64,000 bases of DNA, taken from assembly GCA_037389465.1 (NCBI GenBank), contig JAZARR010000078.1:4462501-4526500 (forward strand), written 5' to 3'. Every line of letters starts with the position of its first letter. The stretch's first letter is position 1. Shown here one piece after another: positions 25,026 to 37,224 of the stretch. This stretch comes from Baylisascaris procyonis (taxonomy: Eukaryota; Nematoda; Chromadorea; Rhabditida; Ascarididae). The position numbers and the translations under genes were made by a program. Under the pieces are notes generated by a model that was not told where the DNA came from, searched no databases, and saw nothing but the letters and a program-made list of their open reading frames with translations.

Positions 25026-28000
25026 TCACATAGCCGATAGACGAGCGACTAACTCTTCGCAAGAACGTGCAACACGACGTCCACTTCGACGGATCGCTTC
25101 CATTAATGAACCACGTCGTCGAGCTTCTCGTTCATATTGTTTCTCTTCTTTCGAAACGTGCTTCTGTATTTTGCGTAATAATTCAGCCCATAGAATATCC
25201 ATATTCAACGCTAATGCTGCTGACATCTCCACATAAGCGCATTTATAGATTTTCGAAAGCATTTTACCCTCTACAAAATAATAAATTGCTAGCTAAAACC
25301 ATCATTAAGTGTTGAAATGATGTATCATGCTTTACCGCTTATAGATTTTTTGTTGAGAATCGAATTTTCTTTTGCTTCCTTTGAAAAACTCCTCTTTTTA
25401 TGCAAATCCTTAATGTTAAAATAAAATAATATATAATTGTTTCCTACGTAAATTTGTTACTAAATAAAAGAACACTTAAGAATGCATTCTTAAACAATGA
25501 AAACAATTGAATACGATGTGACGTGAATATTCGATTAGTGAAATATAATGACGCATATTCTAAGACGCTCTTAATAAGTGCTGAAATTCAAACCCAATGA
25601 AGACACTCGACGACTCCTTTGTAGATCTATTTTATTGGCGACTAAAATTGCCGATATGCCAGCTTGATCGCGACGATTTTCGAACAATCGAAATAATGTT
25701 TCAGCTATTCGCTCGAAACTTTCCCTTCGTTCAATGCTATAGACGAGTAAGTAGATTGTTAGATCGCCTTGAAATGGTTCACTCTGAAATTGATGAATCA
25801 TTTTTTTTTTTGCATCCGATTTAGCAAATTGCCATCAATTTGAATGAGCGAGACCAATCGAAATGTGAAGCATCTTTTAAGGCATAAAGTTTCTTTGTGA
25901 AACCAATCAGCAAGGTTGGCTCTACATAATATTTGGACATAACGATGTGCAGGAAAGCGTCCGATTTCTGAGGACAACGAGAGTTTCGCAAATTTTATTT
26001 TTTTTTTTGTCTTTCATAAATTTCGCTTCACAAGAGGAATTAGGATTGTAGTGATATTCGATATTCACCGTATTAGAAGCTCCAACCCAACTTCACCAGT
26101 TCATCAAAACACTGGTGCATCAATCGGTTTCAGTCAACACGGCAACATCTTGCAGAAATACGAGATGCAACCCTCCCCCTCAAAAAAAAGGTCAGTGATC
26201 TATAATAGGCATTGTATTGCTCTAATGGAAATCAACTGGTGCATGCAACACGAGCGATTTTTTTTTTCGATCTATGCCCTACCACATCAGTTGAAAAATT
26301 CGCTGCAACAGGTATATAGTTTTATTTCCTGTGTATTATTCTTATTTCAAATGTCTTGCTAAACTGTCGAATCAAACATTTTTCTTAAACAGTGGAACTA
26401 ATGCAATTCTTCATATAGGAATTAAAGAAATGCCGATATACAAAAAATATGAAGAAATATCACAGTGCAATCTTATTTGACGTAAAGAGATTCGATTCTA
26501 TTTTTGTAATATTTTGGCGTATCAAAAATCGGCAAACAATAACAAAAAACACCAAACAATTCACATCTGTGAAAATGTCGAATATGATTTATGAGATTTG
26601 CATTTCGAAAATGCTTTACATCTAAACGAAAAATGAAAAAAACATAAATAATAGAAATAAAAATATTTGTTATCATTTGTGCATAATTTATCGAAACGAA
26701 AAAAATAACCTCAAGTGCTGCTCCTTGTACGATTTCCATTTGATATTCGGCATTATTCATCATGAACGCAATATTTTTCATCGATGATTCTTCCATCTCT
26801 GTGGCTAAAAATCGCTCTTAATGTTATTGCTCGCTAATATTTCTCAAATATTTTCTGCACCAAAAAAAAAAAGCTGTGATCGTAATTTTTATCATAACGC
26901 TCTATTATTGTATATGCGTGTGTATATTTGTTTGTCGATAAGATGCACTCATCTCGCTGAATAAATGTGCTATTAGAACGGAATTTTCCATGGATGTACA
27001 ATAGACCAAATTGATCCTTCGGCGAGCACCATATTCGCTCAGCAAAGACATTCGGTAGCCCATGATTCAAGCTCCTGGATATTATCAGACAAAGATGGGC
27101 AGTTCTAACTTAAATTCCATAGTATTTCGTAGCCATCCATTCCCTCTCTACCACAGACATTTGCGGCTATTGAAAAATTTGCTTAATGCATAATAAGTGC
27201 TTTCTGCTGTGGCTTTTATTCCATTCATAGAAGCAACAAGTGAATGTGGTCAAAGTGTTGGACATCGTGTGAGGTATTTCTGGGTCCAGACGTTTCCGGT
27301 CCGGTTTGATGGGGTATCTATCTGTACTGAGCACTTTGTAAAAAATCACATCATATTAGTCACATGGTATGCTAATAAGCTTGTAGATGCTCAGAGATAA
27401 GAACTTACCAGTAAAAACAGCACCAACTCCTGAATTTTAGTATGTTGCGGTCTTTAAAGACCGTCATACTCACGTACTTTCGATTAGCTAGAAGAGATGA
27501 AGTGAAAATCAGCATTCAAATGTTAAACAAAAAATAATATACAATGAAAATGAGCGTCTGCATTTGACGTTTGCGCATGTTCGACGATCCTTTGTGCAAT
27601 TGCTTTTTTGCCTACGCCGAGATCGCCGTAGACACGAAGAACGCATTTCCGCACGTTCGCACAGCTTTCATCGGGGCTTAACCAAATTTCTGGACATGTG
27701 GCACGTCTACTTCGTACGCTGCACTCTTCAAATTATATTATTCATTAATCCCTTTGCACTTTTACAACCTCCATACAAACATAGAAATATATCTACGCAA
27801 TTCCTTAAATAATACAGATTGGCATATTTCAAAGGAAATGGGAGCCATTATAGAACATCTTACCTTAGTTATAGAACATGAAAATGGGATACAACACCAC
27901 TGGCAAAAAGGAATCCCTAAAGGTGAAGCGACGTGAACGCGGAAGTTTAAAAGTTACTAACAACTATAAACAAGAGCAAAATAGCATCCCATATTATGAA

Positions 28001-31000
28001 TTTGATTGCATAAAATTATAAAAATGATCGCATTACATACTCTACGCAATTATTGTTTATGTCTCTTAGGTGTTTTCACTAACAATAGCAGAACAGTCAT
28101 CGTTACCCAATTTGGTATTTATAGTCTATGGCTAGAAGCGCCTTACAAACGTCAACCCAAACAATCAGATTTTGAACGATTTCTGAAACCAACTTTTTTA
28201 TATATCCAATAATAATTTATTTAGTCACTCTCTCCGAAATGACGCCTTATTTCATGTTGAATACTGTTTTCATAACTCTAAGTTGTAGTGGAGTTCTTGA
28301 ACTCTCGAATAGTTATTGATTATAAATAAATCTCGAATAGACGTTATATACGTCGATGAAAATAATTTCGATAATAAAACTTCGTATGTAGATGAAAGTT
28401 TTTTTTAAAACAATTCTTTCTTGATTAGATAGATATACTATCATTTATGACATTACAAGTTTGCTTTGCTTTCTCATTCATCGTATTTCGGTTTAGATAC
28501 TCTTCGAAATGAAATATTATATGAACACTGCATCGACTTCCCTAATCAAAATCATATCGACAATAAAAATACGTCACACTAATGCACAAACAGATGCAAT
28601 CGCAGCTAAACATATTGCGTTACATGTGATCAAAATTGATATATGCATTGCTTTCCCAATAAATAAACAATCATGTATAGCGCATATTGCTTCGATGATT
28701 AATTAAGCACTCAATAAAGAAAGGTATTTTCCGCACCTGGTTCGACAAGACACACATCGCCCTTCTGATGGAAACCACAGTCGATCATCTTGCCTTGTTT
28801 CGAAATGCTAAAATGACGCATTTTGCGAGCCGAATCCTTCTTTGCCGATCGATATGCTTTTCGCTTTGCATATCTTTCGCCATCGTTGTTCAGAAATTCA
28901 CCGTCAACGATTTCACGCATCAGTGCCCTTCCAAAGCTAAACCAATAACATATTTCAATTTTATAATATAAAAATCGTCAAGTACTAAGTTCCTCAAGTA
29001 AAAATTCACTAATGTTACTGATAGTAAGTATTGTATTTACAGGACGATAAACAATGGTGGAACACATAGATGATGGCATAATGTTGTGTAGACATTAAGA
29101 TTAGTTGGCAGCAAGCTAACAGCTGTTGCAGGAACACTTCATTGATCACTGTGGCAGCAAGTGAGTGTGATCCCATATGCTGAATTATGTGCGTGATGAG
29201 GGGAGGGGGCGCTTCCGTTGAAATTGCTTAATTCTTTTTTAATGTCTTCGAGTTTGACCAATTCAGAAACATTCACGCTACGCATCCGATTGCTAAGTCA
29301 AAACAGCGTCATTTAGTTTCGATAGGTTTTATAAACAGTACAGATATCAATGCTTCTCGTAAACTCGGTGAAACGAAGAACAAGGTCATGCCCACTTCGA
29401 TGAATTGAGAATCAGCGCTTATTTCACTGAAGCGGATGGATTCGAACGCATCCGATACACTCATTAAAGCAGTGATGCCATATTTAGCAAAATTTTTAAC
29501 AGCACAATGTACTTCGACGAAAATTTTTGGAAACTTGGAAAAAAAATTTAGACGATGCAGTAAACTAGAAAACAATATTGGAGCGAATGATTGTCGAAAT
29601 TCATAAAATGTTTCAAAGATATTGTGAATCTGAGTTAAACTGCTAAAAAATTAACCCATAAATGTGATATTCGTTGAAACTCATATAAAACTGAAATAAT
29701 CCTGAATTTCCCATCAAACGATGAGGCGATAGTTTCAGAAATTCTTCAACATATACGACCAACCTTTTCAAAATTCTTAAACACCTTGAAACGTCTCGTT
29801 AATTTTTACTAAAATTTCATATATGCGTTCGAATACTTGCCTGCAAACTTTTGCAACAATTGAGATTCTCGATAAACCTACAAGGCAGTTAGGCGTCGAA
29901 GAGACATCGTTGACTTCACCTACGCATTTTGACCTAACTGCTGAAATAGCCTCAATGCAATTCCTAATGAGGCCCATACAACTGTCAAAATAATCTGCGA
30001 ATTGAAAGCAAACATGACAGAAACAATTAGTGATGAGTGAAATAATAAGAAGAAATAAGAGCTCGCAAAATTAGCATCTCACTAAAATAACAACATCACT
30101 AGCAGCGTATCGAAAGTGGTACTCTTGTTGTTATGTAGCTATGATAGTTTTTGAATGCAGAAAAGTTCAAAAAATATGATGTAACCTCCTTAGGGATATA
30201 TGAAAAAAATTTCAATCTAAACTGGCTAAAATTTTAAAACGTTGTGGATGAATTCTTGCAGAAATTAAAAATGAATTTCAAAAAATACACTAAGTTTTCA
30301 TGTAATTTGTGAACGCTTTCCAACAATGAGATGAATTTCGACAAAATTCTTATGCAATTAAATTGCAACGAACAATATCAATAGCAATCGTATATGGTAC
30401 AAATTCAAAACGATTCAATCGGTTTGTTTAGTCGAACGCGCAAAAAAAAAAATGAATATAATTTATGAGAGTATCTTATAAGCGTCACTGATTTAAAATT
30501 CATTCAAAAAGACAGTTCACACAAACTTTCATATACTCAAGAGAAACACTTCTTCAGCATATACACTTATATTAACTTGCATCGCATAATACGTGAAGAA
30601 TTTATCAAGAAACCAAATTAATCCAAAAAAATGGAGCCATCCATATCCATATAGTTACACTGTGTACCTAAACCAATGTAACGTCTAAAAATGCCATTTT
30701 ATAGCTTCTTCTAACATCTACGCATATATTACTTTTATGGAAAGGCCATTTCCAAGGATGCTAATTTATTTCTCTACTTTAGTAATGCCTATGTAAATAA
30801 AACACGTCTTGAGGGCTGAATGCACAAAGCAATTTTCTCTAGTGTCCGATAATAGATGAAAGGAAATGAAAAAGCAATCATCTCTAAAGAAATTCAATCA
30901 AAAGTATCTACGAGAAATAAATTAGAAATAACTATTCAAATGATGTTTATTCAACACAGGTTCTTCCTTGCGTCAAATACCGTTATGAGGCAAAATAGTC

Positions 31001-33118
31001 ACTGAAACAATGAGGATATGTTTGCAATAAAAATCAGCATCTAGAATTTCAAAGATAAATGCGATGAATAATATGAATTATTTTTATTAGCTGAGGCATA
31101 TTAAATTCATATATTTATGTGAGCATAAAGACCTTTGCACTTCTAGCATTATTTCACTCTCTTATTCAATGTTAATTGTGCAAACAATGAAATTCGCTTT
31201 TCGCCTCATAGACTAACGAGCCCACCAAGCTCTACGACACTTATATTAGTCGCATCAGTGAATTCGGTTAATAAAGATGGCCTATTCGAGGAATCTAACT
31301 ATACGGATACGCAGAAGTGCACTCTTTGCATAAAAGAAAGAAGCTTCTCGCATAGAAACGCCCTCCTTCAATCCGCACAGCTCGGCTGCTGTCGAGTTTG
31401 CATTGCACAATGCGCGGCACTCCTACCGTGTAATAGAAGACGCGTTCAACTCCATTTGTGTACTATAGAATTCCATAGTGCGTCAAAGTTCGATTCACTT
31501 GAAGTCTCTCACGTAGAAGCGTACTCACTTTTATGGGCAATTGATAGCGTAAACCCAATAGACACGAGAAATCACTGACTGTAAATGATGAGGTAAGACA
31601 TGGAAATGCTCAAATGACACCAAAGGTGATTCCTCCACTTTTTTGCACCCATTCTCTATGTTCTTCTGCCTTCGCCTGATGACCCTTCAATAGTCGTTCA
31701 AAATTTTCATTGCCTCTACTAATTCCTAATATTTGGTAACGGAAACGCTTTTCAAGAATCGGTTCCCATATTTTTAAACTTTTTTCAGTTTATTTGACAC
31801 CCGGTTAAGATATCTTTGGTAGATGCAATAGAATTATTACAGCACATCTCAGAAATTTACCACTTCGATAAGACATCATTTCAGCAGTTATGATAATGCT
31901 TATTGAGGAGCGTTGAAGTGATCACCAATCAATGCCAGCATTATTATTATGCACAATCAGACAGATGCACTAATTGGAATGGAATGGCTGAGGGAATTAC
32001 AACCACCATAAACTTTAAACAGACTACGAGTCAATGAAATTTGTTTGCGCATGGAACTATGAAGTTTTAAAGTACAGGTAAACTTTGATTAGAACATTTC
32101 CCTCGAGTCTTTCAAAAAGAAAAAAAAACATCATTTAAAATATTTGATGGAAAAGAAACGAATAATTAGGTGATTGGGGAAATTTGTCTTTTCGAAAGCA
32201 AAATATTGAGAGCAATTAATGAAACAAGTGGGTATTGGCAAGCTTTGTGATTGTCATTATCGCCGAAAATGACAATGCACTTATTGCATACGCAAGCATT
32301 GATTTCATTCAATTTAAAACAAACTCGAGTCTCAGATTGCAATCCAGAAGGCCATTAAAGGATTCTCATGCAATATGCACCACTATTTTGTTCATATTAT
32401 TTCTATCTTTGGTTCACTCTCCAGGGAGCTTTCTTTTCAATTTTTTTTTTGCCAATTTTCCTCATCATCGGTTAGTCAAAATACAATATAATCGAAGCGC
32501 GCTCGCAAAATGGAGTGTTAAACATAACGGCAAAAATAAATACTCAGAAATTATACTCCTCACCGGTATGTTCTCGCAGATAATGGTCGTTCACCACGAA
32601 ACGGATGCACAAACGACGAGAATTCATCGCTGAAACTGAATAAATGCTAGGCTATATCAACGTCTGAGGAAACGCTATAGATCATTGCTTGATATTTGCG
32701 AGAAGAGATGATCAACTGAAATGACGTTGTTAACAAGAAAACATTATGCTCCAAGGGTTAAAATGCTTTGCTCTCTATATGTATGCATAAATAGTACAAA
32801 ACACTTTTCCGATATTCCATACTATCCTATTTCAATGGATGTAATCATAGTGTGCCAAGAAATAATAATTCAAATCTTGAGTTATGTGTTGAATTTCATT
32901 CATTCTTTAAATGAGAATGAGATTTTCAAACAATGGCAAACACAAATTACTAACCTAGAAACGGAGCACGAGGAAATGGAATTCTCGGAGATGGAATTCG
33001 AAGAATGGTGACTGCTGTCTGAAAAATCGTTTTTTCCTGTAACAACTGGTGAAAGCCGTTGAGGCGAAATTAATTGCAATGTTGGCAGCGTCACTCGTCG
33101 AATCTCACTTGCAGCCAT
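25026..33118 (-). CDS. RGK-family (Rad/Gem/Rem-like) small GTPase
   Basis: Six exons: 33118-32955 (ATG), 28936-28737, 27725-27543, 26804-26710, 25783-25594, 25270-25026 (TGA). They total 1077 nt, 358 residues, with all phases consistent. A Ser-rich, basic N-terminal extension (about 140 residues, RKMRHFSIS) precedes a Ras-like fold. G1 is YGDLGVGKK, G4 is LVANKIDL and G5 is EMSAA; G2 and the DxxG of G3 are not visible. The tail is basic and ends RSCEELVARLSAM with no CAAX box, matching the RGK C-terminus (KSCHDLSVL type). RGK proteins act at the plasma membrane and cytoskeleton and inhibit voltage-gated Ca2+ channels through the beta subunit. Oddities are Lys in place of the P-loop Ser/Thr and the large first intron with other exons inside. 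A splice acceptor (AATTATAG) 14 nt before the ATG could accept a spliced leader. Another divergent Ras branch is possible. Confidence 0.8.
29309..29981 (-). CDS. Unrecognised exons inside RGK intron 1 (nested gene or alternative 3' end)
   Basis: Exon A is 29981-29841 (acceptor TTTTGACAG, GC donor CAG|GCAAGT, phase 2 in and out). Exon B is 29564-29309 (acceptor TTTTCTAG, ends TGA). Together they encode about 132 residues of mixed hydrophobic and polar sequence, for example MGLIRNCIEAISAVRSKC, KIFVEVHCAVKNFAKYG and LMSVSDAFESIRFSEIS. Helical content looks high, with no clear transmembrane segment. The upstream exon must end in phase 2. Two candidates fit: the RGK first exon (33118-32955), or a tiny ATG exon at 31455-31427 (MELNASSIT, donor CG|GTAGGA). 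I do not recognise the family. If exon A is not spliced at the GC donor, the frame continues 21 more codons to a stop at 29777. Confidence 0.45.
29982..32954 (-). other. Large first intron of the RGK gene (upper part)
   Basis: This is about 3 kb of AT-rich DNA between the RGK first exon and the internal exons at 29309-29981. The only plausible coding item is the minute candidate start exon at 31455-31427. Plus-strand frames of 106 codons (31258-31578) and 132 codons (32235-32633) lack motifs and splice support. Confidence 0.4.
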
Positions 33119-36100
33119 TCTTTCAGCACAACCTATAATTATTAACCATTATTTAGTATACGGCGAAAAGCAATCCAATGATAGCAGAACGAAAAATAGT
33201 GGAAATGCCTCGTGACTACAACGCTATGGCGAGGACATCGAATGCTGCATCTTCTAAACAGTTCCACAGATGGATCAATGCCGATGAAAGGTTTCTTCTC
33301 ATGTTTCGTAGGCAGAAGCCATACGACCTTTTTACCAACTTTTTACTTGTCAACAGCTTCCACCTTTTTACTTGCGAGGCAGAAGCTTCGTAGGTAAAAA
33401 GGGAACAGAACAGAAACTCGTCGTGTTTGCAACTATCAAACAGAAGCTATGCAACTGTATTTAACAACTATCCTCGCACAACAATCTTTACATGGATTTT
33501 TGAAGAACAACTGAAGATTTTACCGCTTTCTATTTGATCAACCATTCTAGTTAGTTTTTTTTTGCAATGATTGAGAGTCTAGCAGGCAAAATCCTTTGAA
33601 ATTTTCCTGAAAGCTTTTGTGAGCAAAACAAGCACTTCCACTTTTGTAATGGAATAGAATTAACGAATATTTCGAGTGCTCTTTTCCAAGGTGCAATTCA
33701 ATTCACGCATGGAGAAGAGATTGCCGTCACGTCTGTAAAGTTCATGCTCATTCCTTTCGAAAAGAAACAACAACTCATACAGTTTTGACCTACTGCAATC
33801 ACTTTGTTTTTGCTAGTTCGTTCGTTAAACGTTTTGTCAATATGGTGTAATCCCAACGCTTTCCTTTAATAAATTTAAAAAAAAAATGTTCGAGTATATA
33901 GAGCTGTGGGATAAACGGAAGCATTCAGAAGACTAATTCAGTATGGTCACTTCCCACGAGATCGTTGTTCAATACGAAAGAAGGGGATATAAAGTTGCAA
34001 ACTTTGAGAAAAAAAGAATGAGGTATTCCATAAAGCAAATTTGAAGAAAAGCCACCACTTCAAAACTCCCACGATGATTCCTTTCAATAAACACTACTTG
34101 CCTCACTCATTGAATTTTTTGCTATTTGCCTAAAATCGCCAAATGTTTTATAACCGAATATTTCATATGCCACATAATCAATACAGTCCATTTCCGTCGA
34201 TAAAATATAGCTTGTACGGATGCTATCCACTAAAAATTAAGGGGCCAATTTAAATCCAGTTTCCAGAAGTAGTCAACAATTTATATTAGTGACTGGCATC
34301 TACTACGGTAGCATCCGTAGTCCCGCATAGTTGTTTTTAGAAGGGGTTTCATAGTTTGAGAAGCCTTTCTCATGCTGTTCAACTGTGTTGTTTTAAAAGC
34401 TGCCGATTCTGGGCAGCCTTTGAAATTGAGCTGAACAACATAGCAACAATTTTTAAAGCACTAAAATCTTCCATAGAAGCAACTACGATTGGTCATTATC
34501 AAACTTTTTAAAATATTCTCTAAAGGTAGGTAAAAATATGAATAAAAGTCACGGTGAAACCTTTTGAAATGTGGGCAACTATAGAGAGAGTCTAGTATAA
34601 AAGAAGGCAATTTTAGCCACTCGGAAAACCCTTTACGAAGGCTGCAATGAGAACTGCCATAAACATACCTATAAAATGTGCTATAAAAGCTGCTGAAGCA
34701 GAAATGATAGCAGCATCGTAACGGCCACAGCCAAGCTTAATAATTGGGCCACTAACTGATGGGCTATTAAAGGATGGATGCCTTATCAATAAATAACACA
34801 GCTTATCAGAAGCTTACTCTAAAAGTAACTGTAAAGGTTGCTCTGAAACCTGTTATGGGTATGACGGCAACAGCTACTGCATAAGGTACCACTGGCCTAA
34901 CGCAATGGCTGTAAAAAGAGCTACTAGAAAACTCATTGCGATGGCTGTAATAACAGCTATTATAAATGCTAGCTTAAGGCGTATCTTAGCCGCAATCGCA
35001 AGGGGAGTTGGGAAATATTGCTAAAAAGGCCACCAAAAAGGCCATAAAGTCTACTATAAAAGTTACTGAAGTGAGAAAAGGCCACTGCAAAAGATATTAT
35101 GAAATATAGGCTGAGATTTATTATAAAGAATAGGATTAGATTAACCGATGAGGACTCTTAAAAAGCCTTATTTGATACCAGCTGGAAAGAATGCAATGAG
35201 AGAAACTAATGAATAATTTCCCATTAGAAAAAACCGACAACAATCAAATAATGAAAAAGAGAGGAGCAAATGATGAATGAACAAAAGTAAGAAATCCGAG
35301 AGTATATTAAATGGAATTCTAGAGATCGATTAAAAAAAGTGGCGCAAACCTCATTTTAATGTATAATAGATTTTTAGAGATTTAAGAGCGCATTGAGAGC
35401 ATGCGAAAATCCATTCGTATCACCACAATATTCCTCTTAAAGAGTGGCTTATTTTAATACATAGGCAATGAAGTCCGCTTAAAGGTTCTTACAAAGGTGA
35501 GTGATCAATTCCCGCTTGCAAAAAGAATATAAGCAATTTCGCTTATTGACTGCTATCAATCTACACTGAACGACTAAATATGAATGAGGTCTGCCGTATT
35601 TTCATTTTCGGTTATTCAATTTACAAAAACTCTTCCTTCCTTTTCCGATGTTTGTATTTTGCCTTCTTCATTTAATTCCTTCGTCATTTATTAGATTTAT
35701 TTAGTGCTTCTAAAAAAGCAATCTCAGTTCTGCCCTACTTGCTAATAATTTAACCGCTGCGTAATTGTGGTTCTCGTTTCCGTTTCTTTTCACATACAGT
35801 TCTCGATGCGTTGTTGCATGTGTTTCTATCTCATTCCCCTCTCCTATCTTAGCAATAGCTCCTCCAATGATCAAGCGCATATTGTTGGTATTCGATTACT
35901 TCGTTAGAAACTGTTGATCACAAAGGTTCTGCGCTAGACTCATCCAGCAGTGCCAATTGATCAACATTACGGCATAAAAAACTATTGCGATACCGCCCGA
36001 AGTCGTGAGGCATTCTAGAACACCAGAGAAAAAATTGAAAGCAAAAGGTGAGGAAGTTAGCGGAGAAGGGAATTAAGAGCAAAAGCTTAAACCAGAGGTT

Positions 36101-36585
36101 GGAAAAAATGCAGGAGGAATGTCGAAGAGGGTTTAGAAAGAAAAATGTAGCTACTAGGAAAGAAGCGATAATCGCCGCACTCGATCAAGCAAGTGATAGT
36201 GGTGAAGATAAGTGGTCGATTGCTGCATAAATCGTTGGCAATTTGCATTATATAAACCGCTAAGTTTTGACATGCGTTCAAGTGTTTTGCTGCACTATAC
36301 GTCATCGCTTCAAAGTCTACATATGTAAGTCAACACGAATTACTCATTGGTTTTAGATGCTTCCCTATGCCAACGCTAAGGGGACCGCATGATTTCCATA
36401 CGTATTCGTGTTCTCTTCAATCATTTTCAGAAACCAACTTTCTCATGCCTCAAAAATTGCATTGATTTTTTTTTATTCGACGTGCTACGAAATAAAGTCC
36501 CTTTTCTGTCCAACAAACGGGATAAAAAAACTGCTTATTATGAATTATAAACTGCGAAGTGGATGAGAAGAGCGGTTAATATAGT
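33119..36585. other. Intergenic, with a Lys/Ala/Thr-periodic decayed tract
   Basis: The RGK promoter should lie just above 33118. Between about 34370 and 35110 the plus strand repeatedly shows GCT/ACT-xTA-AAA codon patterns. Short in-frame pieces read AKKATKKAIKSTIKVTE, TLKVTVKVALK and MAVKRATRKLIAMAV, separated by stops and frame changes. This looks like a degenerate low-complexity coding sequence or a diverged minisatellite. Nothing else is recognisable. Confidence 0.4.
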
Positions 36586-37224
36586 TTAGGTGAGCTTCAA
36601 GTATTGGTTGGAAACAGTCATAATCGAGGAAGTCTTAAGAAACATTTTAAATTCATTGATAAAACATTCTCCGCAAGTAAATATCCACCCTTTATGTCCG
36701 TTTTCTTTTACGATCTTATTAAATAAAATCTTTGACTCCCTTTTGCCTTTCTCCGCAAGTGAAAGATTAACTGTAGCAGACCTCACATGGCGGAGCACAC
36801 TATGCTTTTTGAAAGAGAGGTGTGCTGACTGAAAGATTTCGAGGACATTTTTGCAATTAAACTTCCAGCAGCAGGTTATTTTGAAGTAACCGTATGCACT
36901 GGTTCTTCCCATTGCGGGTTTGCTCCCCGATAACTTGTGCCAAGGGTGGTGAGTTACATTTATCGCCGTTGAACCCAGGTGATGGTGTTGTGACTTGTAT
37001 TTCTCGATGTCAGTGGGATAAAGAAGGTGGTGTGCACTTCGAAACAAGTTGTTCGAGCGCGAGTTTCGTGACGAAGCTAACAAAGCAAGGACTATGCATT
37101 CTTTGTTGATTGTTTCATTTGTTTCTTGCCCATCTGCATAACACATACAGAGTTTTCCAACAAAGCGCAATGGGAGAACAGGATTGGCAACAAATTCATT
37201 CGTTGCGCTCTCCAGTGAGTTCAA
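36586..37224 (-). other. Long open reading frame, no recognised family
   Basis: A 212-codon open frame is long for DNA this rich in A and T, so chance is an unattractive explanation. The translation is basic and rich in His, Ser, Lys and Cys. It has no signal peptide, membrane segment or known motif that I can name. The opposite strand is also partly open (36894-37109, with KGGELHLSPLNPGDGVVTC), so the coding strand is not certain. It could be an exon of an unmodelled gene or an old mobile-element fragment. Confidence 0.25.

Noticed and set aside
26834..27070. Minus-strand open frame of 78 codons, possible extra RGK exon
   Set aside because: Joining the exon 27725-27543 directly to 26804-26710 keeps the phase and gives the expected Ras-fold order. 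Including this frame would create a stop at the junction.
32235..32633. Plus-strand 132-codon frame in RGK intron 1
   Set aside because: Hydrophobic and low-complexity translation, no start context, no splice sites and no motif.
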